Assembly (NCBI GenBank): GCA_020637215.1
Contig: JACJWI010000003.1
Coordinates: 310,001-374,000 of the forward strand
Direction of reading: 5' to 3'
DNA length: 64,000 nt
Origin: Microthrixaceae bacterium
Lineage (GTDB): Bacteria > Actinomycetota > Acidimicrobiia > Acidimicrobiales > Microtrichaceae
Shown: piece after piece, positions 1 through 7,384 of the stretch
Numbering within the stretch: the first letter of the stretch is position 1
Layout of the letters: the number at the start of each line of letters is the position of its first letter
Translations under genes and position numbers: made by a program
Notes under the pieces: model-generated
Database searches by the model: none
What the model saw: the letters and a program-made list of their open reading frames with translations, nothing else
Told to the model about the DNA's origin: nothing

Positions 1-627
1 ATGGGCGGCCCGGAGCTGGTCGCGGAAGGCCTGTTGGACGTCCCGGCGCGACGGCGGTGCGTGACGGCTCCGGTCGGTGACCAGGCGCAGGACGCGCAGC
101 GCCCACACGACCGGGTCCGCCGCCGCGCTGACCGGCAGGTCGCGACCCCGGCCAACCAGGTGCGCGATCAGCGGTGAGCCGATCGGTCCGGACCAGCGCA
201 TTCCCTTGCGGACCGCTGCGACCACCGCCGGCCGCAACGGGGCGGCGACGGTCCCGGTCGCGTAGACCGCGGCCAGCACGTGCTGGGCCGGCGTTCCCCG
301 GGTGTCGTCGATCTCCAGGTGGAGGGACTCACCCCGACCCACGAGTCGGTGGTGACACGGCCTCAACCCGATCCGGTCGGTCTGGAGTCGGTGCCGGGCC
401 CGGGGCTGCGCGACGTGACGCCCGCGCTCCACGTCGGACAGGAGCTGGGTGACCTCAGCTGCGGTGTCCTCGTCGAGGTCGGGGGTGAACCGGGCCGCGA
501 CCGCTCCGAGGAGGATGCCCCCGAAGCCGGGAGCCGGGTCGCACGGAAGGTTCAGCTCCCCCAACGCGAGTCGTCGTGTCGGGGCGATCGGGCGGGACTG
601 GTACGCCTCCAGCTCGGCGAGGATCAC
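1..627 (-). CDS. J-domain-like protein, C-terminus outside the window
   Basis: This frame reads from a GTG at 627 to the window edge (209 codons) with no stop, so the gene is cut on the left. The last visible residues (WALRVLRL..., SRRDVQQAFRDQLRAAH) look like helices I-II of a DnaJ-type J domain, and the edge falls exactly where the HPD motif would be; that part is inference. The first ~150 residues match nothing I recognise. The frame is the same as that of the gene upstream, whose TAG (658-660) lies only ten codons before the GTG, and no ATG lies between, so the start is uncertain. No clear ribosome binding site is visible. A likely role as a DnaK co-chaperone or J-like adaptor depends on the missing end. 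Confidence 0.55.
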   Translation of the reverse strand, partial: MILAELEAYQSRPIAPTRRLALGELNLPCDPAPGFGGILLGAVAARFTPDLDEDTAAEVTQLLSDVERGRHVAQPRARHRLQTDRIGLRPCHHRLVGRGESLHLEIDDTRGTPAQHVLAAVYATGTVAAPLRPAVVAAVRKGMRWSGPIGSPLIAHLVGRGRDLPVSAAADPVVWALRVLRLVTDRSRHAPPSRRDVQQAFRDQLRAAH

Positions 628-657
628 CGCTTCAACGTACCCGGCGGGGCCGCGTCG

Positions 658-1425
658 CTACACGTAGGTGCGCAGCAGGTCGCGGACGTCTCCGGCGACG
701 ACCCGCAGCTCGTCGTCGTCGAGGGAGTCCTCGGCCCCCGGGGCGGCGGCCAGGGCGTCGCGCAGCACCACGGACCGACCGACCAGGTGACGCCACTGCG
801 GCGCCTCGAAGCCGAACGGCGGGCCCATGCGTTCGAGGGTGCCGACCACGTCGTCGACGGCGAGCACCGACGCGGCGTCGTCGCGGGAGGCGAGCTTCCC
901 CGAAGCCAGGAACAGCCGGTCGAGCAGCTCGTGGACGGCGATCCCGTCATCGGCCGACACGTCGCCGACCAGATCGGGGTCGTCGGGGTCGGGCATCTCG
1001 TCGAGGATGGCCTCGACGTCCTCCTCGTGTTCGGCGTAGACGACCAGGTCGCCGTTGTGGTCCCACTCGTAGGGCAGATCCGCGACGGTCAGCGAGTCGG
1101 CCAGCATGGTCTGCAGCGCGGCGGGCCAGGAGCCGACCTCGTAGACCACCTTGGCCGCCGCAGCGTCGAGCGCCGGACGGGCCGACGCCATGACGTCGTC
1201 GATCAGGTCGTCGACGTCGTCCTCGTCCTCGGGGTGCACCGACAGGACGGTCCCCTGCCAGGCGTGGGGGATCCCGTGGGAGTCGAGGAGGCTGGCGAGC
1301 AGGCCGCGGGACTCTCCGGCCCAGGTGGTGCAGTCGTAGAGGAGCTCGTCGCCTGTCCCGTCGTCGGTCGTCTCGTCGTCGGTCATCTCGTCGTCGGTCG
1401 TCTCGTCGTCGCGCATCACGGCCAT
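658..1425 (-). CDS. Acidic protein with duplicated DUF2007-like domain
   Basis: A 255-residue, very acidic protein of unknown function. After an Asp/Glu/Thr-rich N-terminus made of a five-residue tandem repeat, two similar units of about 40 residues follow: LLASLLDSHGIPHAW...LSVHPEDEDDVDDLIDDV and LQTMLADSLTVADLPYEW...LVVYAEHEEDVEAILDEM. Each looks like a small alpha/beta domain in which a helix, a strand and a terminal acidic helix recur, similar to DUF2007 / PII-like signal-transduction folds; this is judged by eye. The C-terminal ~90 residues are helical. The start could be ATG 1425 or ATG 1416. It is read away from glpX and lies just upstream of the J-domain gene in the same direction, so the two may be cotranscribed. 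Confidence 0.7.
   Translation of the reverse strand: MAVMRDDETTDDEMTDDETTDDGTGDELLYDCTTWAGESRGLLASLLDSHGIPHAWQGTVLSVHPEDEDDVDDLIDDVMASARPALDAAAAKVVYEVGSWPAALQTMLADSLTVADLPYEWDHNGDLVVYAEHEEDVEAILDEMPDPDDPDLVGDVSADDGIAVHELLDRLFLASGKLASRDDAASVLAVDDVVGTLERMGPPFGFEAPQWRHLVGRSVVLRDALAAAPGAEDSLDDDELRVVAGDVRDLLRTYV
1359..1410. repeat. 15-bp tandem repeat encoding TDDET units
   Basis: About three and a half copies of a 15-base unit rich in GTC/TCG, in frame in the acidic gene. They encode T-D-D-E-T, T-D-D-E-M, T-D-D-E-T, T-D-D-G-T. Copy number could change without a frameshift. Confidence 0.7.
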
Positions 1426-1474
1426 GATCGCACCGACCCGCCCCCTCCCGCCCCCTCCCGCCGGAGGCCCGGCG

Positions 1475-1504
1475 TTGGGGTGAGGTCGGGAGCCTCGGTA
1501 ACGT
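1475..1504 (+). promoter_or_regulatory. glpX promoter, near-leaderless
   Basis: TTGGGG (1475-1480), an 18-base spacer and TAACGT (1499-1504), which ends 8 bases before the glpX ATG. A transcript would start at or next to the start codon, and no ribosome binding site is present, which fits a leaderless mRNA. Confidence 0.5.
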
Positions 1505-1512
1505 CTGGACCC

Positions 1513-2481
1513 ATGACGAACACCGCACCCGACCGCAACCTGGCCATGGAGCTCGTCCGCACCACCGAGGCCGCCGCCATGGCCGCCGCCAAGTGGGTGG
1601 GCCGCGGCGACAAGGAGGGCGCGGACGGCGCCGCGGTCGACGCCATGCGCCTGATCCTGGGCACCGTCAGCATGACCGGGACCGTCATCATCGGCGAGGG
1701 CGAGAAGGACGAGGCGCCCATGCTGTTCAACGGCGAGGTCGTCGGCGACGGCTCCAACCCGCAGGTCGACATCGCGGTCGACCCGATCGACGGGACCACG
1801 CTGACCTCCAAGGGCCGCGGCGGCGCGGTGGCGGTGATCGCCGTGTCCGAGCAGGGCACCATGTTCGACCCCGGCCCGTGCGTCTACATGGAGAAGATCG
1901 CCGTCGGCCCCGACGTGGCCGGCCACGTCGACATCAACGCGTCGGTGAGCGACAACCTGCACGCGGTGGCCCGGGCCAAGGGCGTCGACGTCCGCGAGGT
2001 GACCGCCACCATCCTCGACCGGCCCCGCCACGACGACCTGGTCGCCGAGGTCCGCGAGACCGGCTCGCGCATCCGCCTGATCGGCGACGGCGACGTCGCC
2101 GCGGCGATCGCCACCGCGTACCCCGACTCCGGCGTCGACATCCTGTTCGGCATCGGCGGCACCCCCGAGGGCGTGATCGCGGCCGCCGCGCTCAAGTGCA
2201 TGGGCGGCGAGCTGATCGGCAAGCTCTGGCCCCGCGACGCCGGCGAGCGCGACGCGGCGATCGCCGCCGGCTACGACCTCGACAAGGTGCTGGGCACCGA
2301 CGACCTCGTCGCCGGCGACAACTGCTTCTTCTCCGCCACCGGCATCACCGACGGCAACCTGCTCCAGGGCGTCCACTACGACCGCCTCGGCGTCACCACC
2401 CAGTCGCTGGTCATGCGGTCCCGTTCGGGCACCGTCCGCCTGGTCGAGGCCCGCCACCGACCCGGCAAGTCCGAGGCCTGA
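1513..2481 (+). CDS. glpX: Fructose-1,6-bisphosphatase class II
   Basis: A 322-residue GlpX-family enzyme that hydrolyses fructose 1,6-bisphosphate to fructose 6-phosphate in gluconeogenesis. The metal- and substrate-binding motifs of the inositol-phosphatase-like fold are visible: GEGEKDEAPM (about residues 61-70) and DPIDGTT (90-96), followed by the GGTPEGVIAAAALKCMGG segment typical of GlpX. Length and motifs match actinobacterial GlpX, usually the only FBPase in these organisms. The start is ATG 1513, supported by a -10 hexamer 8 bases upstream. Its TGA stop is in frame with the metallopeptidase that follows. Confidence 0.95.
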   Translation: MTNTAPDRNLAMELVRTTEAAAMAAAKWVGRGDKEGADGAAVDAMRLILGTVSMTGTVIIGEGEKDEAPMLFNGEVVGDGSNPQVDIAVDPIDGTTLTSKGRGGAVAVIAVSEQGTMFDPGPCVYMEKIAVGPDVAGHVDINASVSDNLHAVARAKGVDVREVTATILDRPRHDDLVAEVRETGSRIRLIGDGDVAAAIATAYPDSGVDILFGIGGTPEGVIAAAALKCMGGELIGKLWPRDAGERDAAIAAGYDLDKVLGTDDLVAGDNCFFSATGITDGNLLQGVHYDRLGVTTQSLVMRSRSGTVRLVEARHRPGKSEA

Positions 2482-2496
2482 CCGGACGCCGTCGCC

Positions 2497-3411
2497 GTAG
2501 AGTTCGACGACGACGCCCGGCTCGACACCTCGCACATCGACGACGCCCGCGGGCGGGGCGGCGCCGGGCCTGATCTCGGCGGACTGCCCGGCGGCTTCGG
2601 CACCGGCGCCAAGCTCGGTGGCGGCGGCCTGATCGGCCTGCTGGTGGTCATCGTCATCGCCTTCCTCAGCACCCGCGGCGGCGGGTTCGCGACCAACGAC
2701 ATGCTCGAGCCGTCCACCACGGTCGGCGACCAGAGCGCCACCGAGGTGGCGCGGGAGTGCCGTACCGGAGCCGACGCCAACGAACGCCAGGACTGCCGGA
2801 TCGTCGCCGTGGTCAACAGCGTGCAGAGGTACTGGTCCGACACCTTCGCCCGCAGCGGCGTCACCTACCGTCCGGCGCGCACCCAGCTGTTCAGCAACCG
2901 CACCTACAGCGGGTGCGGCCCCGCGTCGTCGGCCACCGGTCCCTTCTACTGCCCGGCCGACGAGACGGTCTACGTCGACCTGACGTTCTTCGACGCGCTG
3001 TCGCAGCCGCCGTTCAACGCGGCGGGAGGTCCGTTCGCCCAGGCGTACGTGATCGGCCACGAGTACGGCCACCACGTCCAGAACCTGCTCGGTCGCTCCG
3101 CCGGCGCCGACCGCCAGGGTGCGACGTCCGGCTCGGTCCGCCTCGAGCTGCAGGCGGACTGCTACGCCGGGGTGTGGGCCGCCAACGCGGTGTCGACCGG
3201 GTTCGTCACCGAGATCACCCCCGAGGACATCGCCCAGGGCCTCGACGCCGCCGCCGCGGTCGGCGACGACCGCATCCAGGAGTCCGCCGGTGGACGATCG
3301 AACCCGGACTCGTACACCCACGGGACCTCGGCCCAGCGCCAACGCTGGTTCCAGCGGGGATACGACACCGCGGACCCGACCGCCTGCGACACCTTCAGCG
3401 GCCGCATCTGA
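2497..3411 (+). CDS. Neutral zinc metallopeptidase, non-canonical start
   Basis: A membrane-anchored metallopeptidase of the YpfJ / neutral zinc metallopeptidase family. The family N-terminus (FDDDARLDTS, then a Gly-rich linker) is present, followed by one membrane segment (about residues 43-60) and an extracytoplasmic domain with the zinc motif HEYGHH (about 188-193) and a downstream ELQADCYAGVW segment providing the third ligand region. The peculiarity is the start: the conserved N-terminus is preceded by GTA (2497), where GTG would be expected, and no ATG, GTG or TTG lies between it and the glpX TGA, which is in the same frame. The first normal candidate, GTG 2644, lies inside the membrane segment. 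Either GTA is used, or TGA readthrough occurs, or a base is wrong or mutated. Confidence 0.85.
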   Translation, partial: VEFDDDARLDTSHIDDARGRGGAGPDLGGLPGGFGTGAKLGGGGLIGLLVVIVIAFLSTRGGGFATNDMLEPSTTVGDQSATEVARECRTGADANERQDCRIVAVVNSVQRYWSDTFARSGVTYRPARTQLFSNRTYSGCGPASSATGPFYCPADETVYVDLTFFDALSQPPFNAAGGPFAQAYVIGHEYGHHVQNLLGRSAGADRQGATSGSVRLELQADCYAGVWAANAVSTGFVTEITPEDIAQGLDAAAAVGDDRIQESAGGRSNPDSYTHGTSAQRQRWFQRGYDTADPTACDTFSGRI

Positions 3412-3415
3412 GCGT

Positions 3416-4363
3416 TCATCGACCCAGCGATCGCACGGCCACGCCCGCCGCCGGTTCGAACCCCACCGCGACCAGGGACGGGTGATCCGGACCGACCGCC
3501 ACCTCGGCACCCCGCCGGGCGGCCTCGGAGCACCAGGCGTTCACCAGCTGCCGTCCGATCCCCTCGCCCCGGCGGTCCTCGGCGACTCCCACGCTCACCA
3601 CCTCGGCCGCCGTCGACCCGTTCCCGACCGATCCGAGCGCCGCGCCCACCACCGGTCCCGGAGTCCCCGGATCCTCGGCGACCACCACGAGCGGCCGGGG
3701 CCCGGGTCTGCTCGGCGGTTCGGTCGGGTCGGTTCCGAGGAGCCCGGCGACCTCCGGCTCGACCATGGAGACCGTCCGCAGCGCAAGCTCGATGCCGCCG
3801 CGTCCCACGACGGCGGGGCCGCCGAGCGGTTCCTCGCGGATCGCCACCCAGTGGGCCTGACCGTGTCGGGGGTGATCCGGTCCTTGGCGGCGCTGCTCGA
3901 GCAGGTGCACCGAGGCGACCGACCAACGCTGGATGAGCCCGGCCAGGGCGGTGACGGCGGCCGCGATCAGCTCCGGTTCCGCGCTCTCGCGGATGGTGGC
4001 GTGCGGGTGGAACGGCCACACGTCGGGACGGTCGAACGGCCCGCAGCGCAGGCGCCCCCGCAGCGAGCTCAGCGCCTCGGGATCCGCCGCGGCGACCGCC
4101 AGGTGCAGCGTCGGGGTCTCGGGCAGGAACGTGGCGGCGGGGCCGACTTCCAGTTCCAGCGGCCGTGACGTCGCGGCCACCCGCCGCAGGACGCCGAGCA
4201 CGTCCGGGACATCGGGCTCGGCCACGTTGGTCGGCGGGACGAGGGTGACGTGCGGAGCGACGTGGAACGGCTCGACCAACCCGACGGCACGTCGGAGGGC
4301 GTCGATCTCCGCGGCCTCGGCCTGAGGGGCGAGGAGGACGACGGCGAGACGACGGCGGGCCAC
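3416..4363 (-). CDS. 2H phosphoesterase (LigT-like)-GNAT fusion protein
   Basis: A 315-residue two-domain protein. Residues ~1-180 form a 2H-phosphoesterase domain like 2'-5' RNA ligase / cyclic phosphodiesterase, with both signature motifs, HVTL (H38, T40) and HATI (H121, T123). Residues ~190-315 form a GNAT acetyltransferase domain with the acetyl-CoA loop RRGEGIG after a VVSVGVAED strand. The 2H family acts on 2',3'-cyclic phosphates or 2'-5' linkages and GNAT acetylates amines; the joint substrate is unknown. The start is GTG 4363, because TAGCGT lies 7 bases upstream; a longer frame to 4408 would run through a palindromic repeat. It converges with the metallopeptidase, with 4 bases between stops. 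Confidence 0.8.
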   Translation of the reverse strand: MARRRLAVVLLAPQAEAAEIDALRRAVGLVEPFHVAPHVTLVPPTNVAEPDVPDVLGVLRRVAATSRPLELEVGPAATFLPETPTLHLAVAAADPEALSSLRGRLRCGPFDRPDVWPFHPHATIRESAEPELIAAAVTALAGLIQRWSVASVHLLEQRRQGPDHPRHGQAHWVAIREEPLGGPAVVGRGGIELALRTVSMVEPEVAGLLGTDPTEPPSRPGPRPLVVVAEDPGTPGPVVGAALGSVGNGSTAAEVVSVGVAEDRRGEGIGRQLVNAWCSEAARRGAEVAVGPDHPSLVAVGFEPAAGVAVRSLGR

Positions 4364-4370
4364 CCGCCGG

Positions 4371-4376
4371 ACGCTA
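4371..4376 (-). promoter_or_regulatory. -10 hexamer of the 2H-GNAT gene
   Basis: TAGCGT on the minus strand, 7 bases before GTG 4363, with no ribosome binding site between. It predicts a leaderless transcript separate from the upstream atp operon. Confidence 0.45.
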
Positions 4377-4386
4377 GTTCTCCTGA

Positions 4387-4438
4387 TTCCCGTGACCGTT
4401 CGCGCCACCAGTGGCGCCAGGAGTCATGGAAACGGGAC
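4387..4438. repeat. Degenerate palindromic repeat (family A)
   Basis: Imperfect inverted repeat just after the atpC stop. Its left arm holds TGACCGTTCGCGCCAC (4393-4408), identical to the left arm of the perfect palindrome at 47982-48027; the right arm keeps GTGGCGC and GTCA but is otherwise decayed. It may form the atp operon terminator. Confidence 0.6.
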
Positions 4439-4441
4439 TGA

Positions 4442-4852
4442 TCAGGCAGCCTCGGCGGCGGTGAGGCGGACCTCGGCGCGCACCAGGGCGGCCTTGGCCT
4501 CGGGATCCTCGGAGTCGGCCCGCAGGGCCTCCTCGGCGCGCTCCTTGGCGGTCCGGGCCCGGTCGACGTCGATGTCGGCAGCCATCTCGGCCACGTCGGA
4601 GAGGATGGTCACCCGGGTGTTGCCCTGCTCGTCGGGGGGTGACACCTCGACGAAGCCCTGGTGCACGGCGATGACCTTCTCGGAGCCGTCCTCGAGCTGC
4701 AGCCGCACCGGGTGCGTGGCGAGGACGCCGATGAAGGGGATGTGCCCGGGCAGGAAGGCGATGTCGCCGGTGGTGGTCCGGCAGATGACCATCCGGGCCT
4801 CGCCCGAGTAGGCGATGCGCTCCGGGGAGACGAGCTCGACCTCGAGGGCCAT
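4442..4852 (-). CDS. atpC: ATP synthase F1 epsilon subunit
   Basis: A 136-residue epsilon subunit, part of the F1 central stalk, which couples gamma rotation to the c-ring and can inhibit ATP hydrolysis. The N-terminal beta-sandwich (EVELVSPER..., GDIAFLPGHIPFIG) is well conserved. The Ala/Glu-rich C-terminal helical hairpin (residues ~90-136) is complete. Its ATG overlaps the atpD stop by one base (TGATG), so translation is coupled. It is the last gene of the atp operon and is followed by a degenerate palindrome. Confidence 0.95.
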   Translation of the reverse strand: MALEVELVSPERIAYSGEARMVICRTTTGDIAFLPGHIPFIGVLATHPVRLQLEDGSEKVIAVHQGFVEVSPPDEQGNTRVTILSDVAEMAADIDVDRARTAKERAEEALRADSEDPEAKAALVRAEVRLTAAEAA

Positions 4853-6297
4853 CAGGCGTTCGCCTCCAGCTCCTTGGCCTTGCGCATGGCGTCCTCGGCC
4901 CCGCCGACGTTGAAGAACGCCTGCTCGGGCAGGTGGTCGAGGTCGCCGTTGACGAGCATCTCGAAGCTCTCGACGGTGTCCTCGACCGGGGTGAAGATGC
5001 CGGGCAGGCCGGTGAAGACCTCGGCCACGAACATGGGCTGGGCCAGGAACTTCTGGATCTTGCGGGCCCGGTCGACGGTGACCCGGTCCTCCTCGGAGAG
5101 CTCGTCGATGCCGAGGATGGCGATGATGTCCTGCAGCTCCTTGTATCGCTGCAGCATCTCCTGCACCCTGCGGGCCACGGCGTAGTGGCGCTCGCCGACG
5201 ACCTCGGGGGTCAGGATCGAGCTGGAGGACGCCAGCGGGTCCACCGCCGGGTAGATGCCGAGCGAGGCGATGTCACGGCTCAGCTCGGTGGTGCCGTCGA
5301 AGTGGGTGAAGGCGGTGAACGGCGCCGGGTCGGTGTAGTCGTCCGCGGGCACGTACACGGCCTGCAGCGACGTGATCGAACGGCCACCGGTCGAGGTGAT
5401 CCGCTCCTGCAGCTCGCCCATCTCATCGGCGAGGGTCGGCTGGTAGCCCACCGCCGCGGGCATGCGGCCGAGCAGCGTCGACACCTCGGAGCCGGCCTGG
5501 GTGAACCGGAAGATGTTGTCGATGAACAGCAGCACGTCCTGGCCCTGCACGTCGCGGAAGTACTCGGCCATGGTCAGCGCCGAGAGGGCGACCCGGAGGC
5601 GCACGCCCGGCGGCTCGTCCATCTGGCCGAACACCAGGGCGGCCTTGTCGAGCACCGAACCGGACTCGCCCAGGGCGGTCTCACCCATCTCGATCAGCAG
5701 GTCGGTGCCCTCGCGGGTCCGCTCGCCCACCCCGGCGAACACCGACACGCCGCCGAACTGCGAGGCGACCCGGTTGATCATCTCGGTGATGAGCACGGTC
5801 TTGCCCACGCCGGCGCCGCCGAACAGGCCGATCTTGCCGCCCTGGAGGTACGGGGTGAGGAGGTCGATCACCTTGATGCCGGTGGCGAACATCTGCGCCT
5901 TGGGCTCGAGGGTGTCGAAGGCCGGGGCCTCTCGGTGGATGGCCCAGCGCTCGGGCGAGTCGACGGACTCGACGTCGAGGGGCTGGCCCAGCACGTTGAA
6001 CACGTGGCCGAGGGTGGCGTCGCCCACCGGCACCGAGATGCCGTGGCCGAGGTTGCGCACCGCGGTGCCGCGGACCAGGCCGTCGGTCGGCTTCATGGCG
6101 ATGGCCCGGACCCGGTTGTCGCCGATCTGCTGGGCGACCTCGGCGACCACCACGGTGTCGACGCCGTCGACGGTGATGGTGAACTCGAGCGCCTGGTTGA
6201 TCTCGGGCACGGAGTCCGACGGGAACTCCACGTCGACCACGGGGCCGGCGATGGCGACGATGCGGCCGTCGGTCAGTTCGGTGTCGGTGACGGTCAT
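4852..6297 (-). CDS. atpD: ATP synthase F1 beta subunit
   Basis: The catalytic beta subunit, 481 residues, normal length. The P-loop GGAGVGKT, the GERTREG segment and the DELSEEDR C-terminal motif are present, so the catalytic site is complete. It forms the alpha3beta3 hexamer that makes ATP on the cytoplasmic side of the membrane. ATG 6297 follows a 78-base gap after atpG in which nothing else is visible; that gap is wider than most in this operon. Confidence 0.98.
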   Translation of the reverse strand: MTVTDTELTDGRIVAIAGPVVDVEFPSDSVPEINQALEFTITVDGVDTVVVAEVAQQIGDNRVRAIAMKPTDGLVRGTAVRNLGHGISVPVGDATLGHVFNVLGQPLDVESVDSPERWAIHREAPAFDTLEPKAQMFATGIKVIDLLTPYLQGGKIGLFGGAGVGKTVLITEMINRVASQFGGVSVFAGVGERTREGTDLLIEMGETALGESGSVLDKAALVFGQMDEPPGVRLRVALSALTMAEYFRDVQGQDVLLFIDNIFRFTQAGSEVSTLLGRMPAAVGYQPTLADEMGELQERITSTGGRSITSLQAVYVPADDYTDPAPFTAFTHFDGTTELSRDIASLGIYPAVDPLASSSSILTPEVVGERHYAVARRVQEMLQRYKELQDIIAILGIDELSEEDRVTVDRARKIQKFLAQPMFVAEVFTGLPGIFTPVEDTVESFEMLVNGDLDHLPEQAFFNVGGAEDAMRKAKELEANA

Positions 6298-6375
6298 GGT
6301 GACTCCTGGGCTGCGGTCTGGTGACGGGGTGGTCGGTCTACGAAGGGTTTCGGTCGGGATCGGCGTCGATCGGGG

Positions 6376-7359
6376 TCAGGTCCGGACCGGACCCGACTGG
6401 TGACGGTGGTCGAGCGGCAGGAACGGCTCGGTGTCGAGGTGGTGCAGGAGCAACTCGCCTGGATCCTCGCGGTCGTCCGCGAGGGCCTCGGCGCCGCCGA
6501 TGATCTCCATGATCTCGGTGGTGATGGCGTCCTGACGCACCTGGTTCATCTTGCGGGTGTACTTGACGATGAGCTCTTCGGCGTTGTCGGTGGCGGACTT
6601 CATGGCCCGCTGGCGGTTGGCCAGCTCCGACGCGGCGGCGTCGAGCAGCGCGGCGAAGAGCCGGGACTCGACGTAGCGCGGCAGCAGGGTCTGGAGGACC
6701 GCAGCGGCCGACGGCTCGAACTCGAAGCCCGCGGTGGCCGAGGCGTCACCGCCTTCGGCGATGGTGTCGGCATCCTCCAGGGGCAGGAAGCGGCGAACCA
6801 CCACCTCCTGGGAGCCGAGGGAGACGAACCGGGTGTACACGAGGTCGATGCGGTCGCAGCCGCCGTTCTCGTAGAGGTCACGCACCCGAGCGGCGACGGC
6901 GACGGCGTCCTCGAAGCTCGGGTTCTCCGAGAAGCCCTCGAAGCTCGCCTCGATCGGGTAGTGACGGAAGCTGAAGTACGCCTTGGGCTTGCGACCGACG
7001 GTCACCAGGGCGTACTCCTTGCCCTCGGACCGGGCGGCCTGGACCTCTCGCTCAGCGGCCTTGATGACCGACGAGTTGTAGGCGCCGGCCAGACCTCGGT
7101 CCGCGGCCAACACGACGACGCCGACCTTCTCGACCACGCCCAGCGGGCGCAGGAGCGGGTGGTCGACCTCGGCGCCGGCCGCGGACAGGTCCTGGATCAC
7201 CTGGGTGATGTGCTCGGCGTACGGACGGGCCTCGTTGGCCCGCTGCTGCGCCTTCACCACGCGGGTGGCCGCGATGAGCTCCATGGCCCGCGTGATCTTC
7301 TTGGTGTTCTGGACGCTGGCGATCCTCCGTCGGAGGACCCGCTCCTGTGCACCGGCCAT
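6376..7359 (-). CDS. atpG: ATP synthase F1 gamma subunit
   Basis: A 327-residue gamma subunit, the rotating shaft of F1. The N-terminal helix (RIASVQNTKKITRAMELIAA) and the C-terminal helix (SATDNAEELIVKYTRKMNQVRQ) that form the coiled coil are conserved, as is ITTEIMEIIGGAEAL at the end of the core. About 30 residues follow (ADDREDPGELLLHHLD... to GPVRT), a C-terminal tail absent from typical gamma subunits. It lies between atpA and atpD in the standard order. Confidence 0.96.
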   Translation of the reverse strand: MAGAQERVLRRRIASVQNTKKITRAMELIAATRVVKAQQRANEARPYAEHITQVIQDLSAAGAEVDHPLLRPLGVVEKVGVVVLAADRGLAGAYNSSVIKAAEREVQAARSEGKEYALVTVGRKPKAYFSFRHYPIEASFEGFSENPSFEDAVAVAARVRDLYENGGCDRIDLVYTRFVSLGSQEVVVRRFLPLEDADTIAEGGDASATAGFEFEPSAAAVLQTLLPRYVESRLFAALLDAAASELANRQRAMKSATDNAEELIVKYTRKMNQVRQDAITTEIMEIIGGAEALADDREDPGELLLHHLDTEPFLPLDHRHQSGPVRT

Positions 7360-7384
7360 GTCGGCTCCCTACGTCCCGTCCGCC

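Noticed and set aside
280..2481. A 733-codon plus-strand open frame covering glpX and 1.2 kb upstream
   Set aside because: Only the part from ATG 1513 matches GlpX; the upstream part is antisense to the acidic gene and reflects few stop codons in high-GC DNA.
658..3510. A 950-codon minus-strand open frame
   Set aside because: From 1426 to 3510 it is antisense to glpX and the metallopeptidase and shows biased, motif-free composition; only 658-1425 is kept.
4364..4408. N-terminal extension of the 2H-GNAT protein to 4408
   Set aside because: It would run through the palindromic repeat; a -10 hexamer 7 bases before GTG 4363 supports the shorter form.
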